64,000 bases of DNA, taken from the NCBI GenBank assembly GCA_020740775.1, contig JAHEWK010000009.1:2542001-2606000 (forward strand), read 5' to 3'. The translations under genes and the position numbers were made by a program. The notes beneath the pieces were generated by a model. That model was not told where the DNA came from, made no database searches, and saw only the letters and a program-made list of their open reading frames with translations. Numbering within the stretch: the stretch's first letter is position 1; each line of letters opens with the position of its first letter. The stretch is from Ilyonectria destructans (Eukaryota > Ascomycota > Sordariomycetes > Hypocreales > Nectriaceae). This document shows positions 20,598 to 30,858 of this stretch, piece after piece.

Positions 20598-23321
20598 TCA
20601 AGTGTTGGCTTCCGCGAGCTGGCACATGGACCAGAAGTCATGTTGTACCGCGGGTTCGCCTCGGCAAGTCGTCACCTGGACATCGGCACCCTTGTCGAGC
20701 AGCAGCCTCACCATAGCCTTGTTTTTGGAGTCAAGTGCCGTAAGTAGTACCGTTTGTCCGATGTTATCCATCGCGTTGATGTTTGCGCCCCTATCCAGCA
20801 AGAGCCGCACGATGCTTTCGTGCCCTCTGCCAACGGCGCAGTGTAGTGGCAGCCTACAGGATAACCTGTTCGACTTGATATCAGCGCCGTTGTCAAGCAG
20901 CAATCTCACGACGTGTTCATGTCCGTTCTTGATGGCATAGTAGAGTGCCGTCTGGTCGAGGATATCCTCGGAATGGAGACCGATGCCCTTCCGAAGCAGG
21001 AGATCGACGACAGGCTCGTGGCCATTCTCAGCAGCCCAGAAAAGCGCCGTCCGGCCGTCGAGATGGCTCTTTGCACTGATATCAAGGGCGTCTTCCTGGA
21101 CCAGTGTCCTGACTACCTCCGTGAATCCAAAGTAGGAGGCGACAGCGAGCGGTGTGACCTGTCGATAGGAAAGCGGGCTCCAGTAAATCCTCAGCCACGC
21201 TCTACCGCAATTAGAGTCCGGATCGCAGATCCTGGTTAGGTAAGGCATTAAGACAGACTCGCCCGACGGATTGCTAGCCCGAAAGTGGGTGACCCAGTGC
21301 TTAGATGCGTAGTCAATAAAGATATGTTCGGAAACATACTGGCTGGCCCATTTCGCTACGGACTGGTCACGGTGCTTCGGCAAGACTAACTTTTCAGTGT
21401 CCAGAAGAAGAATAAGCCTAATGCAGACTTCGGCAAGGACTCGATGCGAATCCGCCGGCAGCAGCGAGTATCTCCACTGAAAACTGCTCGTCACTTGATC
21501 GGGAGATAAGCCGATGCTAGGCAACTCGACGTGAACTAGGAACTCTTTTGCTGTCTGGTGAAGCATGTAGATCTTCGAGTCGGTGATGGTCACGAAGAGG
21601 CCGCAAAGCTCCCTGACGGTGCTGCGAAATCGTGTCTCCGGCTCGACTCTCAGTTCTGTGTATGCCCGATGGCTTTCGTTGATGGCCAATGCGATTGCCA
21701 TCTCTCGGACAGTCAATGGCCGCTCGGCAGCCACGACGATGTGCAGGAGTTTTCGAGCCTTTTCTCGATCTCGGCTCTTGGATAGTATCTTCTCGTAAGC
21801 AGCCTCGAGTGTTGCGGGAATCTTACGAACGAAAGCTCGTAAGCCGTCTTCTGTGATGTCGATGGCGTCTTGGATCAGGTCAAGCACCAGATAAGCCCAC
21901 AAATATGTTCTATGCGGAATGCGAGTGAGCTCGTCCTGCAGAACTTTCTCCTCTTCCGGTAAGAGGTCGAGCATCTGACTGAGTTGCTTGACCCTGTTCT
22001 TGATGACGATATCAATTTCAAGAGCAATCTTATCCACTTCGACCTGGTTCTCTCCGCTAAGATGTATGGTAGGACAACGGGTCTCTAGAGCCTGAAATGA
22101 CCGCTTGATGTGGATATAAGACCGGCTCGTGAGGAGAAACTTCAGGCGACAGCTGGTACTGTCACTCCAGTACAGGGTCCGTAGCGCCCCTACCAGCTGA
22201 GAAGATCCGCCGTCTTCACATTCGTCGAGGGCGTCGATGATGCAAACAATCTCCCCAGCATCTGCCTCGCTCGAAATCATAACTAGTATGTCCCACAGGC
22301 CTCGGAAGGAAGTTAAAAGTCTATCGCCGTCTTCCTCAAAACTATCGAGCAACCTCTCCGACAGCAGATGAGGCTTTTGGAGGAAGAGCTGCCGCAAGAT
22401 GCAACACAGGGCCCCTGCTAGACTCCTTTGGTCGCTGAAGTCGTCCTTGAAGAAGAAGTAGCACGTCGTTCTCGCTTCCGTGCTGGGAAGCCAATCGTCG
22501 ACTAGGTACTTGGCGAGAACGGACTTCCCACAGCCTGGGTCGGCCGAGACCCAGAGAAGGCTCGACCTCTCGCTCTCCGCAAAGGCCTGGAAGAGCGGGT
22601 GGGTGGTGAACCATTCGCACGTACCCGGCACACGGTCAGGATTCCGGTCCTTGCGATCCCTGTACGGCACGGCGTAGAGCCTCTGTAGCAGCGTTGATCG
22701 CCTCCTCTTCTCGGCTAATGCGATCTGGTCGGGGAGCAGCGCCTGCTGGTTCTGGTGAAGTCCATCGATGCCATCTTTGATGGCCAACGTCATGTTCATA
22801 TTGCTGATGTGCCGCGCCTCTTGCTCCTTTCGTTCTTCCGTCACCTCTTTGTGGATGTCTGCGCCGATCGCGAGCGCATCGATGGCTACCATGCTGTTTA
22901 GAGCCTGACATTGTCGATGGAGGTTCTCGACTGCCTCGCGCGTCTTCCTAGCCGCGAATGCTCCCTTGAGTCTTTCCCAGCCCAAGCGGTGGCCTTGGAG
23001 TCGCCTTTTCAAGTCCCCGGCCTGGCTCTCCAGCTCGACTTTGCAGTCGGACAACAAGAGCTTTGTGTTGGTGGCCGGCGCGGCGGATCCCAGCTGTGAG
23101 AGCAGCGTCGATTGCTGGCCGCGAAAAGCATCCTGGACGCGCGGGTTGCAGAGAATATTCCTGTCCAGCTCGCTCAGGACCGTACTCAAAGCCTCGAGCT
23201 CGAGCTTGAAGCTTTTGGCATCTGTCGGTGCATCTTTCCAGTCCTGTCCGAATTCACCGAGAAGCTCGATGAGCTGGGTGGCGACGCCGACAAGGCCGAT
23301 AATACTGAATGGATCGGCCAT
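20598..23321 (-). CDS. NACHT-ankyrin NLR protein (NLR2)
   Basis: Single-exon gene of 907 aa starting at MADPFSIIGLVGVATQ. This start is preferred over an ATG 11 codons upstream because MADP(L/F)S is the usual beginning of this fungal N-terminal domain. Helical N-terminal region about 1-200; then the pre-NACHT motif PGTCEWF; NACHT with Walker A ADPGCGKSVL (about 260-269), YFFFKDDF, Walker B CIIDALDECED (about 360-370) and LLTSRSY; a helical linker; and about five ankyrin repeats near 705-885 (DGRTALFWAAENGHEPVVDL and related). The array is much shorter than in NLR1. It is expected to be a cytosolic STAND receptor that oligomerises on ligand binding. The effector domain type could not be named confidently: no HET or lipase motif is visible. 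Confidence 0.88.
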   Translation of the reverse strand: MADPFSIIGLVGVATQLIELLGEFGQDWKDAPTDAKSFKLELEALSTVLSELDRNILCNPRVQDAFRGQQSTLLSQLGSAAPATNTKLLLSDCKVELESQAGDLKRRLQGHRLGWERLKGAFAARKTREAVENLHRQCQALNSMVAIDALAIGADIHKEVTEERKEQEARHISNMNMTLAIKDGIDGLHQNQQALLPDQIALAEKRRRSTLLQRLYAVPYRDRKDRNPDRVPGTCEWFTTHPLFQAFAESERSSLLWVSADPGCGKSVLAKYLVDDWLPSTEARTTCYFFFKDDFSDQRSLAGALCCILRQLFLQKPHLLSERLLDSFEEDGDRLLTSFRGLWDILVMISSEADAGEIVCIIDALDECEDGGSSQLVGALRTLYWSDSTSCRLKFLLTSRSYIHIKRSFQALETRCPTIHLSGENQVEVDKIALEIDIVIKNRVKQLSQMLDLLPEEEKVLQDELTRIPHRTYLWAYLVLDLIQDAIDITEDGLRAFVRKIPATLEAAYEKILSKSRDREKARKLLHIVVAAERPLTVREMAIALAINESHRAYTELRVEPETRFRSTVRELCGLFVTITDSKIYMLHQTAKEFLVHVELPSIGLSPDQVTSSFQWRYSLLPADSHRVLAEVCIRLILLLDTEKLVLPKHRDQSVAKWASQYVSEHIFIDYASKHWVTHFRASNPSGESVLMPYLTRICDPDSNCGRAWLRIYWSPLSYRQVTPLAVASYFGFTEVVRTLVQEDALDISAKSHLDGRTALFWAAENGHEPVVDLLLRKGIGLHSEDILDQTALYYAIKNGHEHVVRLLLDNGADIKSNRLSCRLPLHCAVGRGHESIVRLLLDRGANINAMDNIGQTVLLTALDSKNKAMVRLLLDKGADVQVTTCRGEPAVQHDFWSMCQLAEANT

Positions 23322-23672
23322 TTCGCCTCTAGCCCACTCCCAAGAGAAAAACAAGCCTCTTTTGGCCCAGTGTAGATTGCATAGGAGGACGAAACCGACG
23401 AAAAGGGTGCAATCTAGGAAGCGATTCGAGCGATAGAAGTTGCTTCATCAGCCATTGGATGGGTTGAGTCACGTGCGGGTCGTGACAGGAAAATGAGAGC
23501 CCGAAACATAACTAAAAGCAGGAAACAGACTAGCGCACTCGGGTGCCCAAATTATGTCAGCACCCCCGCATTCCACCTTCGGTCTGTTCACCTCTGATTT
23601 CAGTGCCCAACTTAAATCCTTCACAGAAAACGTGCAGGCGAATTACCTAGGCCTATTCACTATTAAGCTATT
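23322..23672. other. Intergenic region 5' of NLR2
   Basis: Probable promoter region of NLR2 on the minus strand. No other feature was recognised before the LTR fragment. Confidence 0.45.
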
Positions 23673-23840
23673 GTTGGAAAGAGACCCTGTATTACGAAAC
23701 CTCTGATAGATTGATATTATGACCTTAGTCAGAAGGGGGTCTGATAACTCCTCTTCCGGCCGGCACAAGCAATCATCAACATTATTATCATCAATTTGAA
23801 CACGATTGCATTGATCAATTTGACCGTAACGGATCCATCA
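23673..23840 (+). repeat. Degraded copia LTR fragment
   Basis: Starts with TGTTGGAAAGAGACCC and ends with CGTAACGGATCCATCA. It matches, in inverse orientation and with many substitutions, the right (5') end of the copia element at about 49886-50069, including the blocks GACCTTAGTCA, CTCTTCCGGCCGG and TTGACCGTAACGGATCC. No 5-bp target duplication is evident, so this is either an old solo LTR or an LTR plus leader fragment of a related element. Its presence shows the family has more than one copy here, a requirement for RIP. Confidence 0.7.
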
Positions 23841-26095
23841 CCCATTATAATATTTTTCTTAAAAACTTCTAACTTTAAAGCCTTGTATCATCTACAGTCT
23901 TTATTTAAAATTGAAGAAATTAAGATATATAATATCAAGAGGTTAGGGGGACACACATATCCAGAGGGGGGACTAGAAGCTCAACAGTTAAAAAAAAAAA
24001 AAAAAACCAACAATAGGATCAATAATGCAGACCACATACCCAGTCCACTCAAAAGTCAACAGTTCACATTCCAATTCTTTAGTCTTTAATTCCAATTCAA
24101 CGAACCCCGCTCTGCTGAGGTGAGTCGCTCAGTCCTTCCATGTTCAATTTGACTCGTACGAATAGGTGTTTCAGTAGCTCCATCGATCGGCATGTTTGCA
24201 CGGGGATCTGAAAGCCGGAAATCCAGATTCTTCTCAAACTGCCAAAATCTTGCCTTTGGTATATATGAATGCAACACTGAAATGATCGGGTACGGTACAC
24301 CGAGCATGTCTTGTCAACGGGCTTAATCGTCTGCCAGATACGAATCCTACCTCGACCGGCTGGTTAACAAAACATCGAAGCAGCATTTACAAGTTTGGTC
24401 CCAAATGTTGGATGGAGTACCAAATCTCTGCCATGGCTCGTTGAAAATTTAAATTACAAGTGGCCCTGCCAGACTATCCCGGTTACGGCATTGACACGAC
24501 ATTTGTCTTCGAAGCTCTCTTACGGAAGTAGTCCACGCGCAAGTGCTTCCCTTTTGGAAAAAGCAGATAAGCTCTAGAATATGCCATGAACAGGCAATTA
24601 TTAACGTAGCTAAAGTAATATATCAGATGAAGAAAACTATTAGATCATAGTTAAAGGCAGGCGCTGTAATGGCATCAAGGCTAAAAAATACTGCAGTAGT
24701 GAACTATCATCCATCGCCTACCCTACATCTCCTCTCCTCACCTCACCCGCCATGGCCGGAAAAAATCACAATCTCGACACCTCCCTTGCCTACAGCCACT
24801 TGTTCCAACATGCTCCGCTTGTACAGATCCGGCATTCTATCACATCTTCCCCCAGCTAATGGCTTCATGCAGGGGTAGACAACAACTTAACATGCCTCCA
24901 TCATCACCATCCCCCAGGCTCTCGCCAGAAGGTGGCTCAGCTCGTCTCGGAATGGCTTCTTCCCGCGTCGCGCCTTCAGATACACCGTTCGTCCATCCTC
25001 GACCAAACCACGGGTCGCCATGTTGCCGGCCCCTGCCAAGACGCATTTCCTTGCGGCATTGACTCGTTTCTGACCCGCACGTGTTTCAATCTCGCCCCCA
25101 TTCAGTTCACGGGGGTTTTGATGCTACCCTAGCTGTCCAAGCGCAGCTAGATGCTGTGTCAGAATCCCCACAACCCCGGTCGAGGGGCGTCATTCTCATG
25201 GGTTGGCTAACCTTATCGCCAAGCTTATCCTTAATTATGAGACTGTTCCCCGTTGCTCTTGGTTTGATCGACCTGCCAAGGTCAGAGCTTCGCTTCCGCT
25301 CCCGCAGAAATATGCCTGAGCTTCATCCGAATGTGCCTTTATTGACCTGACTTGCAAGGCTGCGCTGGCGTATCGCGGCTTTCTGTCTTCTGAGTGTCGG
25401 CCGTTGCCGAGCCGATGTTCCAGACGAGCTGACAGCGTCGTATCCGCTAGGACCCAATCCACACCAATGCACCGTCGAGAGACAGACGTTTACTAACCAC
25501 GCTAACAATCGTCAGGTGTATCAAGCTAGTAAAATGTTAGTGCGTTAGGTATTGCTCCTCCTGTGACCGCCTCCAAGCCACGCTACCCATCGCCGACTTA
25601 TCCGAGAGCTGAATATCCCAACGCCTCCTCTCGCTGTCAGACTGTTCCAGAGATCCCTTGTTTGCCTGAAGGTGATGGCGGTGCCTGTTTCAAATATTGG
25701 ACGACAGATCGGCAATCACAATGCCGTCTGAATATTGGCGTCGTCCATCTGCCACCCATTACTCAAAACTCCAGCTGTTGGCAATGGCCTTGATCCAGCT
25801 TCTCTCCCTCCTCAAGTCCTTCTTTTCTTGATACCCAGGTGCTAAATCGATCCTTTCCGGTCCTAGTACCCGTTCCTCCCTTTTGCTTCTCAGTGCGATC
25901 TGGTATCACTACTTTTTATTTCTGTATATTCTTTCACAATACCTTTTGCTACTCGATATTTTCTTACAGGAGCTAGTCTCACTGTACCATCTCGTCTCTT
26001 CATCCTTTCAACCAGTCCCTCTTTCAACGAGTCCCTTCATCCTGTCCACCATTCACTCCGATCTATTCGACTCCTCTCGATCCGCGACCCACACA
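23841..26095. other. Large intergenic region with AT-rich left part
   Basis: About 2.2 kb. 23850-24020 is AT-rich with a 14-base A run at about 23991-24004, consistent with old repeat DNA. 25040-26095 is pyrimidine-rich and probably the promoter and leader of the repeat-protein gene. No gene was recognised. Confidence 0.45.
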
Positions 26096-27859
26096 ATGTT
26101 GTTCTCAAATCTCGCCGCAATAATCGGCTTCGCTGGCTCAGTTACCGCATCTCCATCGTGGCTCGGAAGACGCAACCAAGAGCCAGAAGCAGCAGAGAAG
26201 ATCGTCACAGTCCATGTCACAGCTCCGCCAGAGACAGTCCATGTCACGGTTCCCCCAGAGACTGTTCACGTCACGGCTCCGATAGAGACAGTCCATGTTA
26301 CGGTTCCACCAGAGACAGTCCATGTGACGGCTCCGCCAGAGACAGTCCACGTCACAGTGGTCGAAGTCAAGCACGTCACTGTTACTTCCGTCGTCGAAAA
26401 ACCCGTCGAACACCAAGTTACTGTCATCGAGACTTCTGTGGTCCATCAAGAAGTCGAGGTGAAAGTCCCCGTCACTGTCATCGAAACTTCTGTGGTCCAT
26501 AAAGAAGTCGAGGTGAAGATTCCCGTGACTGTCGTTGAAACCTCAGTTGTCGAAAAGCCCGTCGAGCACCTGGTCACTGTCATTCACACATCGGTGGTTG
26601 AAAAGCCTGTCGAGAAGCCAATCACCGTCATTGAAACGTCTGTGGTACACAAAGAAGTCGAGGTGAAAATCCCCGTCACCGTCGTTGAAACTTCAGTCGT
26701 CGAAAAACCAGTCGAAAAGCTAGTCACCGTCGTCAAGACTGTGGTAGTTGAGAAGGCTGTAGAAAAGCCCACCACCCTTATCGAGACCTCGGTTGTGCAC
26801 AAAACAGTGGAGATCAAAATACCTGTCACTGTCGTTGCAACCTCCGTCGTTGAGAAGCCAGTCGAAAAGATAGTAACCGTCATCCACACCTCGGTCCTGG
26901 AGAAGCCGGTTGAGAAGATCGTGGAGCAACCTGTCACCGTCATTCACACTTCGGTGGTTGAGAAGCCGGTTGAAAAGATTGTGACGGTGATCCACACTTC
27001 AGTGGTTGAGAAGCCAGTCGAAAAGATTGTGGAACATCCAGTCACTGTCATCCACACCTCCGTGGTTGAGAAGCCAGTTGAAAAGATTGTGACGGTGATC
27101 CACACTTCGGTGGTTGAGAAGCCAGTCGAAAAGATTGTGGAGCATCCAGTCACTGTCATCCACACCTCCGTGGTTGAAAAGCCAGTCGAAAAGATTGTGA
27201 CGGTGATTCATACTTCTGTCGTTGAGAAGCCAATTGAGAAAGTCGTGGAGCATCCAGTCACCGTTATTCACACTTCAGTTGTTGAGAAGCCGGTCGAGAA
27301 GATTGTGGAGCATCCTGTCACCGTCATTCACACTTCCGTGGTCGAGAAACCAGTCGAAAAGATTGTGGAGCATCCAGTTACTGTTATCCACACTTCAGTG
27401 GTTGAGAAGCCGGTCGAGAAGATCGTGGAGCATCCTGTCACTGTCATCCACACTTCCGTGGTCGAGAAACCAGTTGAAAAGATCGTGGAACACCCTGTCA
27501 CTGTCATTCACACTTCTGTGGTCGAGAAGCCGGTTGAGAAGGTCGTCACAGTAATTCACACCGTTCCTGGTGAAGCTGTTAAAGAAACTGTCCATGTCAC
27601 CGCCATCCACACGGTGACTGTGACCGCCGAAGCAGGAAAAATGGCTCACGAGGTGGCTGCAGACACACCCACAAAGACACCACATGTGACGGAGACCCCA
27701 ATCTTGAGCGAGCCACTGCATTCAATGAATGTGACGACTTCGGAGGCTGCAAAAGAGACCAAGGCAGCCGAGCATGAGAAGATGGTAGAAGAAGAAAAAG
27801 AGATGAAGCATGAGAAGGCAAGATCCCTCCCACGACGGGCGATCTATCGCAAATGGTAG
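26096..27859 (+). CDS. Secreted Val/Thr/Glu-rich tandem-repeat protein
   Basis: The 587-aa protein starts at MLFSNLAAIIGFAGSVTA, a clear signal peptide with likely cleavage before SPSW. The longer open frame begins at 25883 but its extra 71 residues are leader-like, so the ATG at 26096 is chosen. Repeat block 1 has about six copies of a motif like PPETVHVTAP; block 2 alternates SVVEKPVE and SVVHKEVEVKIPVTV; block 3 has about a dozen copies of VTVIHTSVVEKPVEKI, often with VEHP between. The C-terminal 60 residues are charged (EHEKMVEEEKEMKHEK) and end in RSLPRRAIYRKW. Alternating Val/Thr suggests beta-rich repeats. Cysteine is absent and no GPI signal is evident. A cell-wall or surface structural role is inference. 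Confidence 0.8.
   Translation: MLFSNLAAIIGFAGSVTASPSWLGRRNQEPEAAEKIVTVHVTAPPETVHVTVPPETVHVTAPIETVHVTVPPETVHVTAPPETVHVTVVEVKHVTVTSVVEKPVEHQVTVIETSVVHQEVEVKVPVTVIETSVVHKEVEVKIPVTVVETSVVEKPVEHLVTVIHTSVVEKPVEKPITVIETSVVHKEVEVKIPVTVVETSVVEKPVEKLVTVVKTVVVEKAVEKPTTLIETSVVHKTVEIKIPVTVVATSVVEKPVEKIVTVIHTSVLEKPVEKIVEQPVTVIHTSVVEKPVEKIVTVIHTSVVEKPVEKIVEHPVTVIHTSVVEKPVEKIVTVIHTSVVEKPVEKIVEHPVTVIHTSVVEKPVEKIVTVIHTSVVEKPIEKVVEHPVTVIHTSVVEKPVEKIVEHPVTVIHTSVVEKPVEKIVEHPVTVIHTSVVEKPVEKIVEHPVTVIHTSVVEKPVEKIVEHPVTVIHTSVVEKPVEKVVTVIHTVPGEAVKETVHVTAIHTVTVTAEAGKMAHEVAADTPTKTPHVTETPILSEPLHSMNVTTSEAAKETKAAEHEKMVEEEKEMKHEKARSLPRRAIYRKW
26890..27545 (+). repeat. Coding minisatellite of the repeat protein
   Basis: DNA-level tandem array with units of roughly 48 and 60 bp, encoding VTVIHTSVVEKPVEKI with or without VEHP. 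Adjacent units are highly similar at nucleotide level with mostly synonymous changes, so copy number has probably changed by unequal exchange or slippage while the reading frame was kept. Confidence 0.8.
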
Positions 27860-28882
27860 AGCGGCTGAGAATCACTCAACCGGGACGAGATGTTGTAGAC
27901 TGGCATCTGTACTAGTCTTCTTAGCCATCTTAGGAAGGGTCTACTGGGCACTGAAATGGTGAGCGAAGAGTGAAGCCGCGGGCCGCTTCAAACTCTGCAG
28001 TTAATGATACCTAGATATTAAATGGATAATAGAATGGCGACTGACGGCCGGATTCAAGGAAAGGAAAGGAAGGGAACAAACCATAGTTTATCTTATTCAC
28101 CCTTTGTTAGCTGTGAGCTTTCTTTTGCTTCAATGATACGAAGATATGAGCTTTCAGAGCTTTGTTCCATCCATTGATCTCGTGACGAAATTTGATGGGA
28201 GTAGATTAACAGCAGCACCGTATGAACTCGGTAGATTGGCACAGAATTATTCTGCGCTAGTGTTCGTAAGTCCAGATATTTACTGCTTAATCCTTTAGCG
28301 GTTGGCTATGGTCGTCCCGATAAGTCCTAGTAAGCCGATAAGCCAGGTCAAGTGGGGGAGAAACTTTGTGCCAATTTCCAGAGTTCATACGGTATATCTT
28401 GCGAGGAGCTAGATCTGTGTGACAAGAAGGGCAGGCAGGGAGGTGCTCGGGGCTTGAGGTGAGTAGATCATGACGTTGACAGCAAGCAGTCGATTCATTC
28501 CAGTTTAGTTAAGAACTAGTCTAGCTCTCAATGGGACTGTGTTGAGCTCCGGAGGTTGTGAATGCTAGGGTCTGAGTTAATTCTCCACTCGCTTTTGAAC
28601 TCGCGTGTCAGCTAATCAAGCACTGAACATCCAAAGCAGAGTGTCTCCAACAAGTTGGGCTGAATGAGTTAACGTAATACGAGTATAGCTGCAACTATGC
28701 TTCGACGCAGGCATAGGAAATCGCGCGACGGTTACCAAGAATGAAAACGAAGGCACATGAAGGTAGGTAAGCATCGGCTGATTCGCCCGTGTCTCTTATC
28801 GACCGTACGCCTAGAATCCCTCGATGTTTAGCTATCTATTAGGTAGCCACTGGGAGTGCTGAGGACGGCTGATGCAATTGAC
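27860..28882. other. Intergenic region
   Basis: Three-prime flanks of the repeat-protein gene and of the minus-strand SDR remnant. No additional gene was recognised. Confidence 0.5.
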
Positions 28883-29932
28883 TCATTCAGTCTTGCCAGC
28901 CTTCTCCCAATCCTGAATCCCGACAACTCCAACCTTGAGGAACTCATCATCCTCGTCAATTCGTTTCCGCAATAGCCCTCCCTGGAGCTCCTCCACATCC
29001 CACTTTGCCCACACGAACCGGCCATGCAGGAAGCGTGCCTCGGGAGAGGCCGCCCAAACAGCAAACTGTCCAGGCAAATTCTCCATACCGTCGTTAGTAA
29101 GTCTCATATCCGTCACATTAAGAAGAAATCTTGACATGTCGACATACCATCGTCCCATTGCGCTTCATCCTTTTTGAAGCCAGATTGTTCCGCTAACTCT
29201 GTGAAGACGCCGCCTGGATGGAAACTGATTATCTGAAGCTCATCAGGGTTCACATCCTTGGCCACTTGCTGCATCAGCATCGTCCCGGCACTTTTGGAGG
29301 CACCGTAGTTAGGGTATGCGCCGGTCATTTTGCTTTCATGTATGGCAATCGAAGCCAGATTGATTAGCGCCTATCAATCATTAGTGTCAACTGGTCCTGC
29401 TCCTTGCACATTGGTTAAGGCTTACCTTTGGGCGGCCTTCGGCGCCTGGCTGTTTGAACAATCTCTGTACGAAATCGAGATTCGATCGGACATGAAGGAG
29501 GTAATCACTCCAGGCAGTGTCCCTGTCGAGGTCGAGAATTGGACTCATCGTGACCTTTGCGGCGTTGAGTACCACAACGTCAACCAAAGTTCCGTCTTTA
29601 GCTAGGCCTTTCCACAGCTGATCAACAGATGCGAGGTCGGCGATATCACAGGCATGTCCAATAACTTGGGACAAAGAAACTCAGAGGTAAGCCGAGATAC
29701 AGCAGATGCAACCACGTTGTCCCGCCGGGCGACGATGATGATCTTGTCTGCACCAGCCTGAGCGAAGGCACGCAATGGCCCATCCAATTCCCGTGTGCCC
29801 GCCTGTGATGAGTACTGTCTTCCCCTTCTGGGAGAGCTCGGCGCGAGAGGGCGAGATGGCTGGGTATGGGGTGCGGTGAACAGTCTTTGTGAAGTCGAAG
29901 CCAAAGGGCAAACTGTTCACAGAACCGGCCAT
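28883..29932 (-). pseudogene. Short-chain dehydrogenase/reductase, probably broken
   Basis: The minus-strand frame from 29932 reads MAGSVNSLPFGFDFTKTVHR then GKTVLITGGHTGIGWAIA (TGxxxGIG cofactor motif). Immediately after, near 29768, the match jumps frame to AFAQAGADKIIIVARR, and again near 29676 to SQVIGHACDIADLASVDQLW and VVVLNAAKV. A normal intron (29371-29425) then joins to INLASIAI...YPNYGASKSAG (catalytic Tyr/Lys) and FHPGGVFTEL. The final part, ENLPGQFAVWAASPEARFL, follows a GTATGT donor whose phase does not match the only acceptor. Three separate frame problems make a pseudogene likely. Indel errors in a low-quality assembly are the alternative. Confidence 0.65.
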
Positions 29933-30195
29933 AGTGATGATTGATGATATAAGATGAAGAAGTTGTGACTGATGGATATGATAGTGGTAGAATTAGATAG
30001 TCGAAAACAGAAGGTGGGCGAAAGGCTCTCTTTATAATGTGCGGTTATGGTAGATGCCAGCTTTCCTTTCAGTGTTATTAATAAATCAACAATGTATCTT
30101 TTCAAGGCCGTGTTCTCCGCGGTGAAACGTCAACTTGATTCCACCACCTTCGAATACATTACCTTCGATACCTACCGGAAGTCTGTGGTTGCTAG

Positions 30196-30858
30196 ATGCC
30201 TTCTCCGCAAAACCTCCGCCGCATCTCCGCCAGTGAACCAACTAAACCCAATTCAGCCCGCCACAGCGCTCTCTTTGACTCGGTATCGTCGACTGACCTT
30301 GTCGGCACACTCTCTGATCCTCCGTTTATATCGTCAGTCGTGCCATTTTGCCCAGCTGGAGCCGTGTCCATCCCAAACTACCTTGCGGCGTCATTGGGTC
30401 TCGGTTGGTTTCTCCACCCCCCTGCCTCATTCCCGCCGGGCATCGTCTTCTCTCACTTCATCCAGGGATTGCAATCTTGGCTCTCCTGCTTCTTCCGCGC
30501 GGGCCACAACCCCTTCATCCACCGCCACCTCTACACCGAGTCCGGCATGCCGTAATGCATGCGTGACGCCTACTCCGCTATTGTGGTGTTGCAGCATGTC
30601 ACTCCGGGGAATGAGCACATCGTTGATGACGTCTCATCTGCTTACATCTCCAACTTACTTGCCTCTCGACAGTGGCACACTTGGCTGGCACGCAAGCATT
30701 GTTTATTTATCTCCTTTTGGCTCTCTTCTCTCCGTCGATACCGCGTCGAGCCAACGCAGAGAACCTTATCCCAACTCTCCTTTAGTGGAAAATCCAGCTT
30801 TGGGAGTCAGAAACTCGAGATGCTACTACTGCGCAATTGTGCCCAAATGTGGTTGTAG
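30196..30858 (+). pseudogene. Possible fungal transcription-factor remnant
   Basis: Two adjacent frames resemble the middle region of fungal Zn2Cys6-type regulators lacking their zinc cluster: PFIHRHLYTESGMP, a stop codon at 30553, then MRDAYSAIVVLQHVTPGNEH and ISNLLAS. The pattern PFIHR...GMPR...DAYSA...TP.NE is familiar from that group. The in-frame stop and absence of flanking domains point to a relic. The call is tentative because it rests on short motif resemblance. Confidence 0.3.

Noticed and set aside
24669..25350. Several 60-90-aa open frames upstream of the repeat-protein gene
   Set aside because: Overlapping frames on both strands with promoter-like pyrimidine-rich composition and no conserved motifs.
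26158..27554. Long open frames on both strands inside the repeat gene
   Set aside because: They arise because a 3n-length repeat keeps all six frames open; only the main frame has a signal peptide.
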